NCBI RefSeq assembly: GCF_003853415.1
Contig: NZ_QTPP01000016.1
Location: 62,001 to 126,000 of the forward strand
Source of the DNA: Burkholderia sp. Bp9142
Lineage (GTDB): Bacteria; Pseudomonadota; Gammaproteobacteria; Burkholderiales; Burkholderiaceae
Reading direction: 5' to 3'
DNA length: 64,000 bases
Both the position numbers and the translations under genes were made by a program. Shown piece by piece: positions 53,503 through 64,000 of the stretch (its first letter is position 1; every line of letters begins with the position of its first letter). Under the pieces are notes generated by a model. It was not told the origin of the DNA, did not search any database, and saw only the letters and a list, made by a program, of their open reading frames with translations.

Positions 53503-55167
53503 GTGAACGACATCCCCGATCGCCCCGACGACCTTCCCGTTGATCCCAACCGCCGCCGCATGCTCGGCGGCCTCGCCGCGCTCGGCGCGGGCGTCGCGCT
53601 CGGCGGCTGCGAGACCACGCCGGGCAGCACGCCGCGCTCCGCCGCCGATCTGCGGCTCGACGAAGCACTGCACCGGCAGGTGCGCCACATCGTCGTGATC
53701 TATGCGGAGAACCGCAGCTTCACGAACCTGTACGGCGATTTCCCGGGCGTGCAATATCCGCTGAGCGAGGTGCGGCCCGAGCACGCGCGGCAGCTCGATC
53801 GCGACGGCAAGACGCCGCTGCCGGTACTGCCGAAGATCTGGGGCGGGCTCGTGCCGCGGGCGCAGGAAGTCGACGGCAAGCGCTACGCAATCGCCGAGCG
53901 CGACCTCGACACGCTGCCGAACGCGCCGTTCCGGATCGCCGACGCGCAGGGCAAGCCGCTGCCGAACAGCGTGATCACGCGCGACCTGTGGCACCGCTTC
54001 TACCAGAACCAGATGCAGATCGCCGGCGGCCGCAATGACCAGTTCGCCGCGTGGGCCGATTCCGGCGGCCTCGTGATGGGCCACTACCGCAATTCCGCCG
54101 ACACGCTGCGGCTGTGGAGCCTCGCGCGGCAATACACGCTGTGCGACAACTTCTTCATGGCGGCCTTCGGCGGCTCGTGGCTGAATCACCTGTTCCTGAT
54201 CTCCGCGCAGCCGCCGCGCTATCCGGACGCGCACCGGCATCCGCATGCGGCGAAGCTGCTGTCGAAGCTCGACGGCGACGATCCGGCCGGCACGCGGCTG
54301 GCGCTCGCCGCCGATTCGCCGGCGTCCGCGCTCGACGGCCCGCCGAAGTTCGCGGTCGACGGCCCGCTGACGCCGGACGGCTACGGCGTCAACACGATGG
54401 CGCCGCCGTACCAGCCGAGCTACGTGCCGCCGGCCGATCCGGGCAACGCCGCGTATGCCGATCCGGCCGACCATCGCGTGATGCCGCCGCAGGGCTACGC
54501 GACGATCGGCGACCGCCTGTCGGAGAAGAACGTCGACTGGGCGTGGTACAGCGGCGCGTGGCAGTACGCGCTCGAGCACCGCGACACGGGCACCGTGCCC
54601 GATTTCCAGTACCACCACCAGCCGTTCAACTACTTCGCGAACTACGCGCCGGGCACCGACGCACGCCGCAAGCACCTGCGCGACGCAGGCCTCGGCGACG
54701 AACCGTCGACCAACCGCTTCATCGCCGACATCGACGCAGGCCGCCTGCCGGCCGTCACGTTCTACAAGCCGCAGGGCAACCTGAACATGCACGCGGGCTA
54801 TGCGGACGTCGAATCCGGCGATCGGCACATCGCGAACGTGATCGAGCGCATCCGGCGCGGCCCGCAGTGGGCGAACACCGTGATCGTGATGACGCACGAC
54901 GAGAACGGCGGCTGGTGGGATCACGTCGCGCCGCCGGCCGGCGATCGCTGGGGCCCCGGCTCGCGGATTCCGGCGCTCGTGATCTCGCCGTTCGCGAAGC
55001 AGGGCTACGTCGATCACACGATGTACGACACGAACTCGATCCTGCGCTTCATCAGCCGCGTGCACGGGCTCGCGCCGCTCGACGGCGTCGCCGCGCGCGA
55101 CAAGGCGTTCGCGTCGCGCGGCGCAACGCCGCCGGGCGACCTGACGCACGCGCTCGATCTCGGCTGA
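53503..55167 (+). CDS. Secreted acid phosphatase/phospholipase C-family phosphoesterase (AcpA-like), Tat lipoprotein
   Basis: 554 residues. GTG start at 53503 after GAGGAGCACACGAC. The leader PNRRRMLGGLAALGAGVALGGC combines a twin-arginine motif with a lipobox, so it is probably a Tat-exported lipoprotein. The body is the phosphoesterase family: VVIYAENRSFTNLYG (metal-binding Glu-Asn and nucleophile region), GGSWLNHLFLISAQ, GYADVESGDRHIANV and MTHDENGGWWDHVAPP. AcpA of this family hydrolyses phosphomonoesters at acidic pH. A Pho-type box lies 117 bases upstream in the opposite orientation. Confidence 0.88.
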   Translation: MNDIPDRPDDLPVDPNRRRMLGGLAALGAGVALGGCETTPGSTPRSAADLRLDEALHRQVRHIVVIYAENRSFTNLYGDFPGVQYPLSEVRPEHARQLDRDGKTPLPVLPKIWGGLVPRAQEVDGKRYAIAERDLDTLPNAPFRIADAQGKPLPNSVITRDLWHRFYQNQMQIAGGRNDQFAAWADSGGLVMGHYRNSADTLRLWSLARQYTLCDNFFMAAFGGSWLNHLFLISAQPPRYPDAHRHPHAAKLLSKLDGDDPAGTRLALAADSPASALDGPPKFAVDGPLTPDGYGVNTMAPPYQPSYVPPADPGNAAYADPADHRVMPPQGYATIGDRLSEKNVDWAWYSGAWQYALEHRDTGTVPDFQYHHQPFNYFANYAPGTDARRKHLRDAGLGDEPSTNRFIADIDAGRLPAVTFYKPQGNLNMHAGYADVESGDRHIANVIERIRRGPQWANTVIVMTHDENGGWWDHVAPPAGDRWGPGSRIPALVISPFAKQGYVDHTMYDTNSILRFISRVHGLAPLDGVAARDKAFASRGATPPGDLTHALDLG

Positions 55168-55200
55168 CGGCTCATTGACGACCACCTGACGTTCGCCTGC

Positions 55201-55248
55201 AACGACGCCGCCCCGGTGCAACGCGGTTGCCCGGGGCGGCGTCGTTTT
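55201..55248 (+). terminator. Strong intrinsic terminator of the phosphatase gene
   Basis: Perfect 16-bp stem AACGACGCCGCCCCGG / CCGGGGCGGCGTCGTT with a 14-base loop and a T4 run that includes the stem end, 33 bases after the stop. The best terminator in the window for the plus strand. Confidence 0.85.
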
Positions 55249-55268
55249 CCGCACAAAGCAGCGCAACG

Positions 55269-56765
55269 TTACGCGGCGCTGCGCAACACCTCGCTCGCCG
55301 CACGCGCGGCGTGACGGCCGGCCTGCCGGCCGAAGAAGGTCGCATCGGCCAGCGACAATCCCGAGCTGTACCCGGCGCCCCAGCGCGGCAGCCCGCAGGT
55401 CGTGCGGCCGGCCGCGTAGAGGCCCGCCACCGGCGCGCGCGCCGCGTCGAGCACCTGCCCGGTCGGCCGTGTATCGAGCCCGCCCAGCGTGAAATGCGGG
55501 TAGAACGCGAAATCGATCCGGCAATCGAGCGCGACGAACGGCGGCTCGATCAGCGGCTTCAGCCACTTTTTCGCCTTGTGGAACAGCGGATCGGCGCCTT
55601 CGGCCGCGTGGCGGTTGTAGACGTCGATGGTCGCCGTCAGCGTGCCGGCCGGCATCCGCAGGTCGCGCTCGACTTCTTCCCACGTCTCGCCCGCCGCGGC
55701 GATGCCGATCCGCGCGATCACGGGCGGCTCCTGGTAGACCGCCTGGTCGACCAGCAGGTAGATCCGGTCGTCGGCCTGGTGGAACGCGTGATGGCCGGTG
55801 CGGCCGTGATAGCCGTCCTCGTTGATGAAGCGCTGGCCGCGCGCGTTCACGAAGATCCCGTGGATCAACGATTCGGGCGCATAGAACGGCAGGCTCACGA
55901 AGCCCTGGTCCATGTGGATCGCGGCACCGCCCGCGCTCTGGCCGAGCAGGATGCCCGAACCGTCGTCGCCGGGGCTGCCGATCGGCTCGTCCGAGCGCAG
56001 GAACTGCGGCGCATGCCTGCGCACCATGTCGCGGTTCATCGCGAAGCCGCCCGCGCACAGGATCACCGCGCGGCGCGCGCGCACGCATGCCGTCTCGCCG
56101 TACGCGCGCAGCACGACGCCGCGCACCGCGCCTGCATCGTCGACGATCAGCGCCAGTGCGCGCGTGTCGTAGCGCGTCGATACGCCGAGCGCCTGCGCGC
56201 GCTCGGCCAGCACGCGCATCAGCATCTGCCCGCCGCCCCAGCCCGGCCATTGCGGCGTGTGGCCGCGCGGGCACGGCTTCGCGGCCTCGCTGAACGGCCA
56301 GGCTTCCTCGCTGCCCGACCAGATCAGGCAGTCGTCGGTTTCCGGTTCGACGATCCGTTCGGCGATGAACGTGTTCTTGTACGTGAGGCCCTGCGCGACA
56401 AGCCAGTCGTGATGCGCGAGACTTTCGTTCGCATAGAGGCGCACCTTCGCTTCGTCCGCGTCACGGCCGCCCGCGAGCATCAGGTAGCGGTACAGGTCCT
56501 CGGTGTCGTCGCTGAAGCCGGCCTGCCGCTGTGCGGGCGTGCCGCCGCTGCCGCCGAGGTAGATCTCGCCGCCGGACAGCGCGCTCGTGCCGCCGTAGCT
56601 CGACGCGCGCTCGACGATCAGCGTGTCGGCGCCGGCGCCCGCGGCTTCGATCGCCGCGCATGCGCCGGCCGCGCCGAAGCCGACGATCACGACGTCGTGT
56701 TCTGCGTCCCAGCGATGCACGTCGCGGACGTTCAGGGGGCGGGTCAGGGAATAGTCGGATGACAT
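55269..56765 (-). CDS. FAD-dependent dehydrogenase, flavocytochrome/3-ketosteroid dehydrogenase-like
   Basis: 498 residues from ATG 56763-56765. The N-terminal FAD-binding Rossmann motif is VVIVGFGAAGACAAIEAAGA with acidic end VERASSYGGTSALSGGEIYL. The catalytic half has ILCAGGFAMNRDMVRRHAP and FTLGGLDTRPTGQVLDA, and the C-terminal FAD loop is GAGYSSGLSLADATFFGR. This is the FAD_binding_2 group that includes ketosteroid delta-1-dehydrogenases and fumarate-reductase-like enzymes. It diverges from a cluster with SnoaL-like and short-chain dehydrogenase genes, suggesting shared catabolism of an alicyclic or steroid-like compound. Substrate unknown. Confidence 0.87.
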   Translation of the reverse strand: MSSDYSLTRPLNVRDVHRWDAEHDVVIVGFGAAGACAAIEAAGAGADTLIVERASSYGGTSALSGGEIYLGGSGGTPAQRQAGFSDDTEDLYRYLMLAGGRDADEAKVRLYANESLAHHDWLVAQGLTYKNTFIAERIVEPETDDCLIWSGSEEAWPFSEAAKPCPRGHTPQWPGWGGGQMLMRVLAERAQALGVSTRYDTRALALIVDDAGAVRGVVLRAYGETACVRARRAVILCAGGFAMNRDMVRRHAPQFLRSDEPIGSPGDDGSGILLGQSAGGAAIHMDQGFVSLPFYAPESLIHGIFVNARGQRFINEDGYHGRTGHHAFHQADDRIYLLVDQAVYQEPPVIARIGIAAAGETWEEVERDLRMPAGTLTATIDVYNRHAAEGADPLFHKAKKWLKPLIEPPFVALDCRIDFAFYPHFTLGGLDTRPTGQVLDAARAPVAGLYAAGRTTCGLPRWGAGYSSGLSLADATFFGRQAGRHAARAASEVLRSAA

Positions 56766-57073
56766 GTGGCCAATGGGTCGGGGTGAAGGGAATCGGTGAA
56801 AGGCGGCGGCCGGGGCGCTGCACCGCCGGGCAGGCAGCCCGACACGGACAGCGGCGCGTGGCCGATGCGAACGCTCGAGGGCGCATGCGAGGCGCGCTCG
56901 GTGTCGTGGGCGGGAAAGTCGAACGACAACCGGAAACCGGACGGGCAGCCCGCACGCGCCGGGCGACACGCAGCGCGTGTATCGCGGCGCTCGACCAGGG
57001 CCGTCCGTCCGGACGCCGCCGCACGACAGCTTCGAGGCGGCGTCGCAGTGACGTCGAAGCGGCCGCGCCCGCG

Positions 57074-57283
57074 TTACATGCCGCGCAACGCGGCGAAGCC
57101 GAAGTGCGAAGGATCGATCGGCACGCAACCGGTCGGCAGGCCGTTCGGGTCGACCGAACGGCATTGGAGGATGCCGGCCGCATACGGCGGCGACGGGACC
57201 TGATCGGCTCCGTATCGCGCCATCGCCATGGCCGCGAACGTGCCCGTCGCCAGTACGCACAGCTTGCGAGTCGTCAGTCTCAT
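57074..57283 (-). CDS. Small exported protein of unknown function
   Basis: 69 residues from ATG 57281-57283, preceded by GGAGGGGACGACGATC, a good ribosome site. The N-terminal signal is MRLTTRKLCVLATGTFAAMA. The mature part is Pro/Gly-rich with two Cys (GILQCRS, PTGCVPIDPSHFG) that could form a disulfide. It lies upstream of the FAD enzyme gene on the same strand with a 308-base gap (56766-57073) in which I see nothing. The ribosome site and signal peptide support a real gene; the family is not recognised. Confidence 0.55.
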   Translation of the reverse strand: MRLTTRKLCVLATGTFAAMAMARYGADQVPSPPYAAGILQCRSVDPNGLPTGCVPIDPSHFGFAALRGM

Positions 57284-57610
57284 GATCGTCGTCCCCTCCG
57301 GTTGGCCGCTGTCGCGGTTCGTGTCCGGCGTGCTGGCCACAGGCAAACAGGCGGCGGCACCGGATGACTGCACGGTAGCCAGCGCCGGCCCGCCGGCCAT
57401 CGTCCATTTCGATTAGGGGCAAACACGAAGCGGGCTTCGCGCGACGTGCCGCGTCGCAGCAACCCGCCATGATCGAGCCGCCGGACGGATCCGGAAACTG
57501 CCTGCCGCGGCCGGTCGCGATTGGCCATGCCATCGTCGGACGAATGCCGCACCTTCGTCGCCGCATCGCACCATCGGGCGATGCGACGCCGTCGATCACG
57601 GTGTTTTCCC

Positions 57611-57647
57611 CGATCCTCACCCTGCTCCGTATGGATGATGAGGATCG
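57611..57647. promoter_or_regulatory. Inverted repeat in the divergent catabolic promoter region
   Basis: CGATCCTCA and TGAGGATCG, perfect 9-bp arms 19 bases apart, in the 460-base gap between the small exported protein and the SnoaL-like gene. It ends about 96 bases before the SnoaL-like ATG. It could be a regulator half-site pair; no regulator gene is adjacent. Confidence 0.45.
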
Positions 57648-57743
57648 ATCGGTCCGATGCGAACCTGCGCGTCGACGTCGCAATGCCGCCGTGTCCGCGC
57701 TCGCGGCGCGGCCGGGTCTTTCCGTTCATTCACGGGAGTACGC

Positions 57744-58160
57744 ATGACCGATTCGAATCCCCGCCACGCGCTGTACGAACTCGCCTGCCGCTACGCGCAA
57801 GCCGTCGACCGGCGCGACTGGCCGCGCCTCGCCACCCTCTTCACCGCCGACGCGCAGCTCGACGGCCCCGGTTTCCGCTTCGACGACCGCGACGCGATCG
57901 TCGCCGGGATGAGCGTGATCGAGCGCTACGAGACGACCCAGCATCACGTGCACAACCAACTCGTCACGCTCGATGGCGGCGAGGCCGCGGTCGAGACCTA
58001 CGGCGTCGCGTGCCACGTGTACGTGCGCGACGGCGTGAAGCGCAAGCTCGACTGGGGGCTGCGCTATCGCGACCGCTGTGTGTTCGACGGCGGCACGTGG
58101 CGCTTCGCCGCGCGCACGCTGCACGTCGACTGGTCGCAGGACCTGCCGCTGGAGGGCTGA
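57744..58160 (+). CDS. SnoaL/NTF2-like fold protein
   Basis: 138 residues from ATG 57744 after GGGAG. NTF2-like cone fold: ALYELACRYAQAVDRRDWPR, LFTADAQLDGPGFRF and late LDWGLRYRDRCVFDGGTWRF, with His/Asp residues lining the presumed pocket. In catabolic clusters these proteins serve as isomerases, dehydratases or cyclases on small alicyclic substrates. It is the first gene of a five-gene same-strand run, three bases before the first dehydrogenase gene. Function is inferred from fold only. Confidence 0.78.
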   Translation: MTDSNPRHALYELACRYAQAVDRRDWPRLATLFTADAQLDGPGFRFDDRDAIVAGMSVIERYETTQHHVHNQLVTLDGGEAAVETYGVACHVYVRDGVKRKLDWGLRYRDRCVFDGGTWRFAARTLHVDWSQDLPLEG

Positions 58161-58163
58161 ACG

Positions 58164-59021
58164 ATGCGCGCTTCCCTTCCCCTCGCCGGCCGCACCGCGC
58201 TCGTCACCGGTGGCGCAGGCGGCATCGGCGCAGCATGCGCGCAGGCGCTCGCCGCCGACGGTGCGGCCGTCGTGCTGATGGGCCGCCGCCGCGACGCACT
58301 CGAACGCACGCAGCGGCACCTGACCGACGCGGTGCCCGGCAGCCGCGTCGCGATCCACCCCGGCGACGCGTGCGACGACGGCGACCTGCAGGCCGCGCTG
58401 GATACCGCGTGGGCGCTCGACGGCCGTCTCGACATCGTCGTGCCGACCGTCGGCGGCGCCGGGTTCCGGCCGCTGCTGATGCACGACGCCGACAGCTTCC
58501 GCACCGAGATCGACCTGAACCTGCACAGCGCGTTCACCGCGATCCGCCGCGCCGCGCCGCGGCTCGCCGACAGCGGCGGCGGCACGATCGTCTGCATCTC
58601 GTCGACGGCCGCGCACATCAATTTCCGCTGGCTGACCGCGTACTGCACCGCGAAGGCCGCGCTCGAGGCGCTGGTGCGCGGCGCGGCCGAGGAGCTGGCC
58701 GGCGCCAAGATCCGCGTAAACGCGGTGCGGCCGGGCCTCACGCGCTCCGAAGCCACCGCGCCGATGTTCGACAACCCCGCGCTGGTCGACAGCTTCCTCG
58801 AACAGATTCCGCTCGGCACGCTCGGCGAACCGGACGCGATCGCGCAGGCGGTGCGCTATCTCGCGGGCCCCGAGTCGGGCTGGGTCACCGGGCAGAGCTT
58901 CGCGGTCGACGGCGGTCACGAACTGCGCACCAACCCGCGCGTCGACGACACGATCGCGCGGATCTACGGCACGGCCGCGCTCGACGCGGTCAAGGCCGGC
59001 CGTGCGCCGGGTGCCGCATGA
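58164..59021 (+). CDS. Short-chain dehydrogenase/reductase 1
   Basis: 285 residues. The cofactor loop is ALVTGGAGGIGAACAQALA and the active site has the Ser in CISSTAAHINF and the YxxxK motif as YCTAKAAL. The C-terminus FAVDGGHELRT is typical of classical SDRs that oxidise hydroxyl groups with NAD(P). The stop region overlaps a possible upstream start of the next gene (ATGA at 59018). Part of the catabolic run with two further SDRs. Confidence 0.88.
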   Translation: MRASLPLAGRTALVTGGAGGIGAACAQALAADGAAVVLMGRRRDALERTQRHLTDAVPGSRVAIHPGDACDDGDLQAALDTAWALDGRLDIVVPTVGGAGFRPLLMHDADSFRTEIDLNLHSAFTAIRRAAPRLADSGGGTIVCISSTAAHINFRWLTAYCTAKAALEALVRGAAEELAGAKIRVNAVRPGLTRSEATAPMFDNPALVDSFLEQIPLGTLGEPDAIAQAVRYLAGPESGWVTGQSFAVDGGHELRTNPRVDDTIARIYGTAALDAVKAGRAPGAA

Positions 59022-59062
59022 GCGAGCGCCTTTCCTTCAACCACAACGGAACACGACCGACC

Positions 59063-59821
59063 ATGAATCGAGTCGCAAACAAGGTCGCGCTGATCACCGG
59101 CGCGGCGAGCGGCGTCGGCCGCGCGGATGCGCTGCTGCTGGCCGCCGAAGGCGCGCGTGTCGTGCTGACCGATATCGACGAGGACGCAGGCCGCGCGCTG
59201 GCGCGCGAGATCGGCGACGCGGCGCTGTTCGTGCATCAGGACATCGCCGACGAGGACGGCTGGCGGCACGCGATCGCGTCGACGCTCGAGCGCTTCGGCC
59301 GCCTCGACGTACTCGTCAACAACGCGGCGATCTGCCCGGCCGGCTCGATCGAGGACACGAGCCTCGACACGTGGCGGCGCGTGCTGCGCGTGAACGCGGA
59401 CGGCTACTTCCTCGGCTGCAAGTACGCGATCGGAGCGATGAAGCACAACGACACGCCGGGCTCGATCGTGATGATGTCGTCGGTCGCCGCGCTCGGCGGT
59501 CTGCCGATGATGTGCGCGTACACGGGCTCGAAAGGCGCGGTGACGGCGCTCGCGCGCAGCGTCGCCGTGCACTGCAGGCGCAGCGGCTACCGGATCCGCT
59601 GCAACTCGATCCACCCGGACGGCATCTGGACGCCGATGACGCAGGCGCTGATGCCCGGCCTCGATCCGGCCGAACTTGGTATCGGCAACGATCCGATGGC
59701 GCGCATGTGCGATCCGCAAGACGTCGCGAATCTCGTGCTGTTCCTCGCATCCGACGAATCGCGCTTCGTGAACGGCGCGGAACTGCGGATCGACAACGCG
59801 CAGCTGGTGTCGTCGCTGTGA
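59063..59821 (+). CDS. Short-chain dehydrogenase/reductase 2
   Basis: 252 residues from ATG 59063; an in-frame ATG at 59018, overlapping the previous stop, would add 15 residues and couple translation. Classical SDR: ALITGAASGVGRADALLLA, NNAAICPAG, Ser in VMMSSVAALGGLP and YTGSKGAV as the YxxxK motif. The segment HPDGIWTPMTQALMPG is like the 3-beta/7-alpha hydroxysteroid and related SDR group. Substrate unknown. Confidence 0.87.
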   Translation: MNRVANKVALITGAASGVGRADALLLAAEGARVVLTDIDEDAGRALAREIGDAALFVHQDIADEDGWRHAIASTLERFGRLDVLVNNAAICPAGSIEDTSLDTWRRVLRVNADGYFLGCKYAIGAMKHNDTPGSIVMMSSVAALGGLPMMCAYTGSKGAVTALARSVAVHCRRSGYRIRCNSIHPDGIWTPMTQALMPGLDPAELGIGNDPMARMCDPQDVANLVLFLASDESRFVNGAELRIDNAQLVSSL

Positions 59822-59858
59822 CGCGGCTCACGGCTTTCCCGTTCGAAGGAGTGTTCAG

Positions 59859-60695
59859 ATGATTTCATTCACCGGCAAGTCCGTGCTGGTCACCGGCGGC
59901 GGCGCAGGCATCGGCCGCGCGTGCGCGGAAGCGTTCGGCGCGGCGGGCGCGCGCGTCGCGGTGGCCGAAAGCGACCCCGCACGCGCGCAGGACGTGCGCC
60001 AGGCCCTCGAAGCCGCCGGCGTCGACGCGCTCGTCGGCACCGTGGACGTCACGCGCCGCGACGCCGTCGACGCATTCGCGCGAACCATCGACGCGCGCTT
60101 CGGCGGCCTCGACGTGCTCGTCAACAACGTCGGCGACTTCCTGCAGATCGCGAAGCCGTTCGACGACCATACCGACGACGACATCGCGCGGCTGTTCGAC
60201 GTGAACCTGCGCCAGGTGTTCGTCGTCACGCGCGCGATGCTGCCGTTGCTGCGCAAGCGCGGCGCGGGCAGCAGCATCGTCGGCGTGTCGTCGATCGAGG
60301 GCTTCCGCGCGATTCCGAACTGCACCGTCTATGCGTCGTTCAAGGCCGCGCTGACCGGCTTCACTAAAAGCCTCGCGCTCGAACTCGGGCCGGCCGGCAT
60401 CCGCGTGAACCAGATCGCGCCGGAAACCACCGAGACGCCGCAGGTGCCGGTCAGCGCGATGGTCGCGGCCGAGCATCGCGAGCACATTCCGCGCTGGATT
60501 CCGCTCGGACGCTTCGGTGCGGCCGGCGACATCGCGGGCGCCGCGCTGTTTCTTGCAAGCCCGCTCGCCGCGTGGGTCACCGGCACGACGCTGCACGTGG
60601 ACGGCGGCGCACTCGCCGCAGCCGGCTGGTATCGCGACCCGAACGGCTTCTGGACCAACCTGCCGGTCGTCACCGGCAACGGCTTCAATTTCTGA
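59859..60695 (+). CDS. Short-chain dehydrogenase/reductase 3
   Basis: 278 residues, ATG 59859 after AAGGAGTGTTCAG. SDR core VLVTGGGAGIGRACAEAFG, NNVGDF, Ser in GVSSIEGFRAIP and YASFKAAL as YxxxK. After the normal SDR end (HVDGGALAAAGWY) it carries an extra tail of about 20 residues (RDPNGFWTNLPVVTGNG). The third SDR in a row on this strand, 37 bases after the second. Confidence 0.87.
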   Translation: MISFTGKSVLVTGGGAGIGRACAEAFGAAGARVAVAESDPARAQDVRQALEAAGVDALVGTVDVTRRDAVDAFARTIDARFGGLDVLVNNVGDFLQIAKPFDDHTDDDIARLFDVNLRQVFVVTRAMLPLLRKRGAGSSIVGVSSIEGFRAIPNCTVYASFKAALTGFTKSLALELGPAGIRVNQIAPETTETPQVPVSAMVAAEHREHIPRWIPLGRFGAAGDIAGAALFLASPLAAWVTGTTLHVDGGALAAAGWYRDPNGFWTNLPVVTGNGFNF

Positions 60696-60777
60696 GCCGC
60701 GGTCGATCCGCGCGGCTTCATTCGTTCAATCATCGGTTCAATTCGAGCGGCGCACCTGCGCCGCCACCGGAGACATC

Positions 60778-61683
60778 ATGAAGATCCTGATCATCGGCGG
60801 TACCGGCCTCATCGGCGGCCACACCGCCTTGCATCTGCGCGCGCAAGGCAACGACGTGACGCTCGCCGCGCGCAAGCCGCCGGCGCCGGGCAGCGCGCTC
60901 GCGCCGTTCGACCTGCTGCTGCGCGACTACGTGGCGGGCAACTTCACGCGCGACGATCTCGCACCGTTCGACGCGGTCGTGTTCGCGGCCGGCAACGACA
61001 TTCGCCACCTGCCGCCCGGCACCGACGAAGCCGCGCACTGGGAACGCGCGAACGTCGACGCGGTGCCGCGCTTCTTCGCGCTCGCGCGCGACGCGGGCGT
61101 GAAGCGCGCGGTGCTGGTCGGCAGCTTCTATCCGCAGGTCGCGCCGGCGCTCGTCGACACCGTGCCGTACGTGCGCTCGCGCCATCTCGCCGACGAACGC
61201 GTGCGCGCGCTCGCGTCGGCGTCGTTCGCCGTGTGCAGCGTCAATGCGCCGTTCGTCGTCGGGTCGGTGCCGGGGCTGCGCAACGAGATGTTCGCCGCAT
61301 ACACGGGCTATGCGCAGGGCAAGCTCGCCGGGCTGCCGGTGTACGGGCCGGCCGGCGGCAGCAACTTCATCTCGACGCAATCGCTGTCGGAGGCGATCTG
61401 GGGCGCGCTGCAGCGCGGCGAATCGGGCAAGGCCTATCTCGTCGGCGACGAGAACCTGAGCTTCGCCGACTACTTCGCGGCCTTCTTCCGCGCGGCCGGC
61501 AATCCGCGGCCGGTGCCGTCGCTCGACCAGGAGCATCCGCTGCTGCCGGACATCGCGATCTATACGGGGCGCGGCAACGTCGTGTCGTACGAGCCGGATC
61601 CGGCCGATCTCGCGCTGCTGCGCTACCGGCGCGGCGACGTGCAGCGCGCGGTCGACGAAGTCGTCGCGCAGTGCGGCGCGTAA
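60778..61683 (+). CDS. NAD-dependent epimerase/dehydratase-like protein (atypical SDR)
   Basis: 301 residues, ATG 60778 after GGAGACATC. The N-terminal nucleotide loop is KILIIGGTGLIGGHTALHL and the body follows an extended SDR plan (VLVGSFYPQVAP, YVRSRHLADERV). The classical YxxxK is not obvious (YVRSRH occurs at the corresponding place), so catalysis may differ. Last gene of the run; a strong hairpin follows. Probably acts on an intermediate of the same pathway. Confidence 0.8.
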   Translation: MKILIIGGTGLIGGHTALHLRAQGNDVTLAARKPPAPGSALAPFDLLLRDYVAGNFTRDDLAPFDAVVFAAGNDIRHLPPGTDEAAHWERANVDAVPRFFALARDAGVKRAVLVGSFYPQVAPALVDTVPYVRSRHLADERVRALASASFAVCSVNAPFVVGSVPGLRNEMFAAYTGYAQGKLAGLPVYGPAGGSNFISTQSLSEAIWGALQRGESGKAYLVGDENLSFADYFAAFFRAAGNPRPVPSLDQEHPLLPDIAIYTGRGNVVSYEPDPADLALLRYRRGDVQRAVDEVVAQCGA

Positions 61684-61733
61684 GCACACGGCCAGCGCGG
61701 CACGCGCCACGCTGAAACCGGGCACAAACGACA

Positions 61734-61772
61734 ACGTCCCGCCGCCGGCGAGGCATGCCGGCGGCGGGACGT
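61734..61772. terminator. Strong hairpin between the epimerase-like gene and pckG
   Basis: Perfect 16-bp stem ACGTCCCGCCGCCGGC / GCCGGCGGCGGGACGT with a 7-base loop between two convergent stops. Neither side has a good T-run; the minus side (TGTCGTTTGTG) is the more T-rich. Confidence 0.6.
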
Positions 61773-61806
61773 CGATGCCGCCACGTCGTGACGTCGATGC
61801 GGTGCG

Positions 61807-63672
<1,866 letters not shown>

Positions 63673-64000
63673 GGAAATGTCTCCAGATTATCGGGCGGGG
63701 ATGGGGGATGCGGGGCGGGCCCGCGAGATGGGGAATGCGATCGGAGCGCAGGTTGAAGCGACGCGCAAGGCGGGACGCGCGAGCGGAGCGCGTGTCGATG
63801 CCGCGATGCGGGCGAGAGAATGTGATGTCTCGTATGAACGTGCGAACGCGAGTTTCGCCATGCAAGCAACCTGCCGTACAACTCCATGCCGGCCAGCATA
63901 CCATCGCCGATATCGGGCGGGCGTTGCGTTGCAACAAGAAACAACTGTGACGATGCACCGGCATGCGGCTTGCCGGCACGTCCGTTTTACTGCGCCTTCA

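Overview
The window looks like Burkholderia, most likely the B. cepacia complex. It is uniformly GC-rich, with strong G/C bias at third codon positions and long antisense open frames. It carries a Burkholderia-type trimeric porin, a GTP-dependent PEP carboxykinase, a Mo-hydroxylase/2Fe-2S/tri-haem cytochrome operon, and many ABC transporters and flavin monooxygenases. This is inferred from gene content; no database was searched. I see no tRNA, rRNA or CRISPR array.

Layout. 1-4.7 kb: a split two-component pair (partial membrane sensor and LuxR-type response regulator), a large lipoprotein and a PAS-like LuxR regulator. 4.7-17.1 kb: one gene for a ~4,113-residue protein with a coiled-coil N-terminus, several Gly-rich hydrophobic segments, four tandem clan CD-like cysteine-peptidase modules (three with His/Cys pairs, one with both residues lost) and a C-terminal LysM-like domain. 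17.7-20.8 kb: envelope genes (porin, Pal-like lipoprotein, membrane protein, tiny Gly-rich lipoprotein). 20.9-25.7 kb: a translationally coupled, Tat-exported molybdenum dehydrogenase operon with a dyad operator. 26-30.2 kb: a diguanylate cyclase, an Rmf/CrpP-like small protein behind a sigma-54 promoter, an M14 amidohydrolase, and an mqsRA toxin-antitoxin pair with an apparently leaderless promoter.

30.5-39.6 kb is a sulfur-scavenging block. GNAT, amino-acid-type binding protein, two flavin monooxygenases, a fused permease-ATPase and a second binding protein match the parts list of the Bacillus ytm/yxe S-substituted-cysteine operons. They face a convergent sulfonate monooxygenase and sulfonate-binding protein pair. 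39.8-41.2 kb: a hydrolase-marR operon with twin palindromic operators. 41.7-46.7 kb: an Asp-box secreted protein, an alcohol dehydrogenase with a perfect FNR-type box, and a TonB receptor with a Zur-type box. 46.9-48.9 kb: an IS4/Tn5-type transposase remnant abutting an IS605-type element whose TnpA has lost the first histidine of its HUH motif while TnpB looks intact.

49.1-55.2 kb: otsA, an OsmC-like protein, a second-type FtsH and a secreted acid phosphatase, with a Pho-type promoter between ftsH and the phosphatase that points at ftsH. 55.3-61.7 kb: a divergent catabolic cluster (FAD dehydrogenase on one side; SnoaL-like protein, three short-chain dehydrogenases and an epimerase-like protein on the other). 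The window closes with pckG. Most convergent gene pairs are separated by perfect long hairpins that act as likely terminators.
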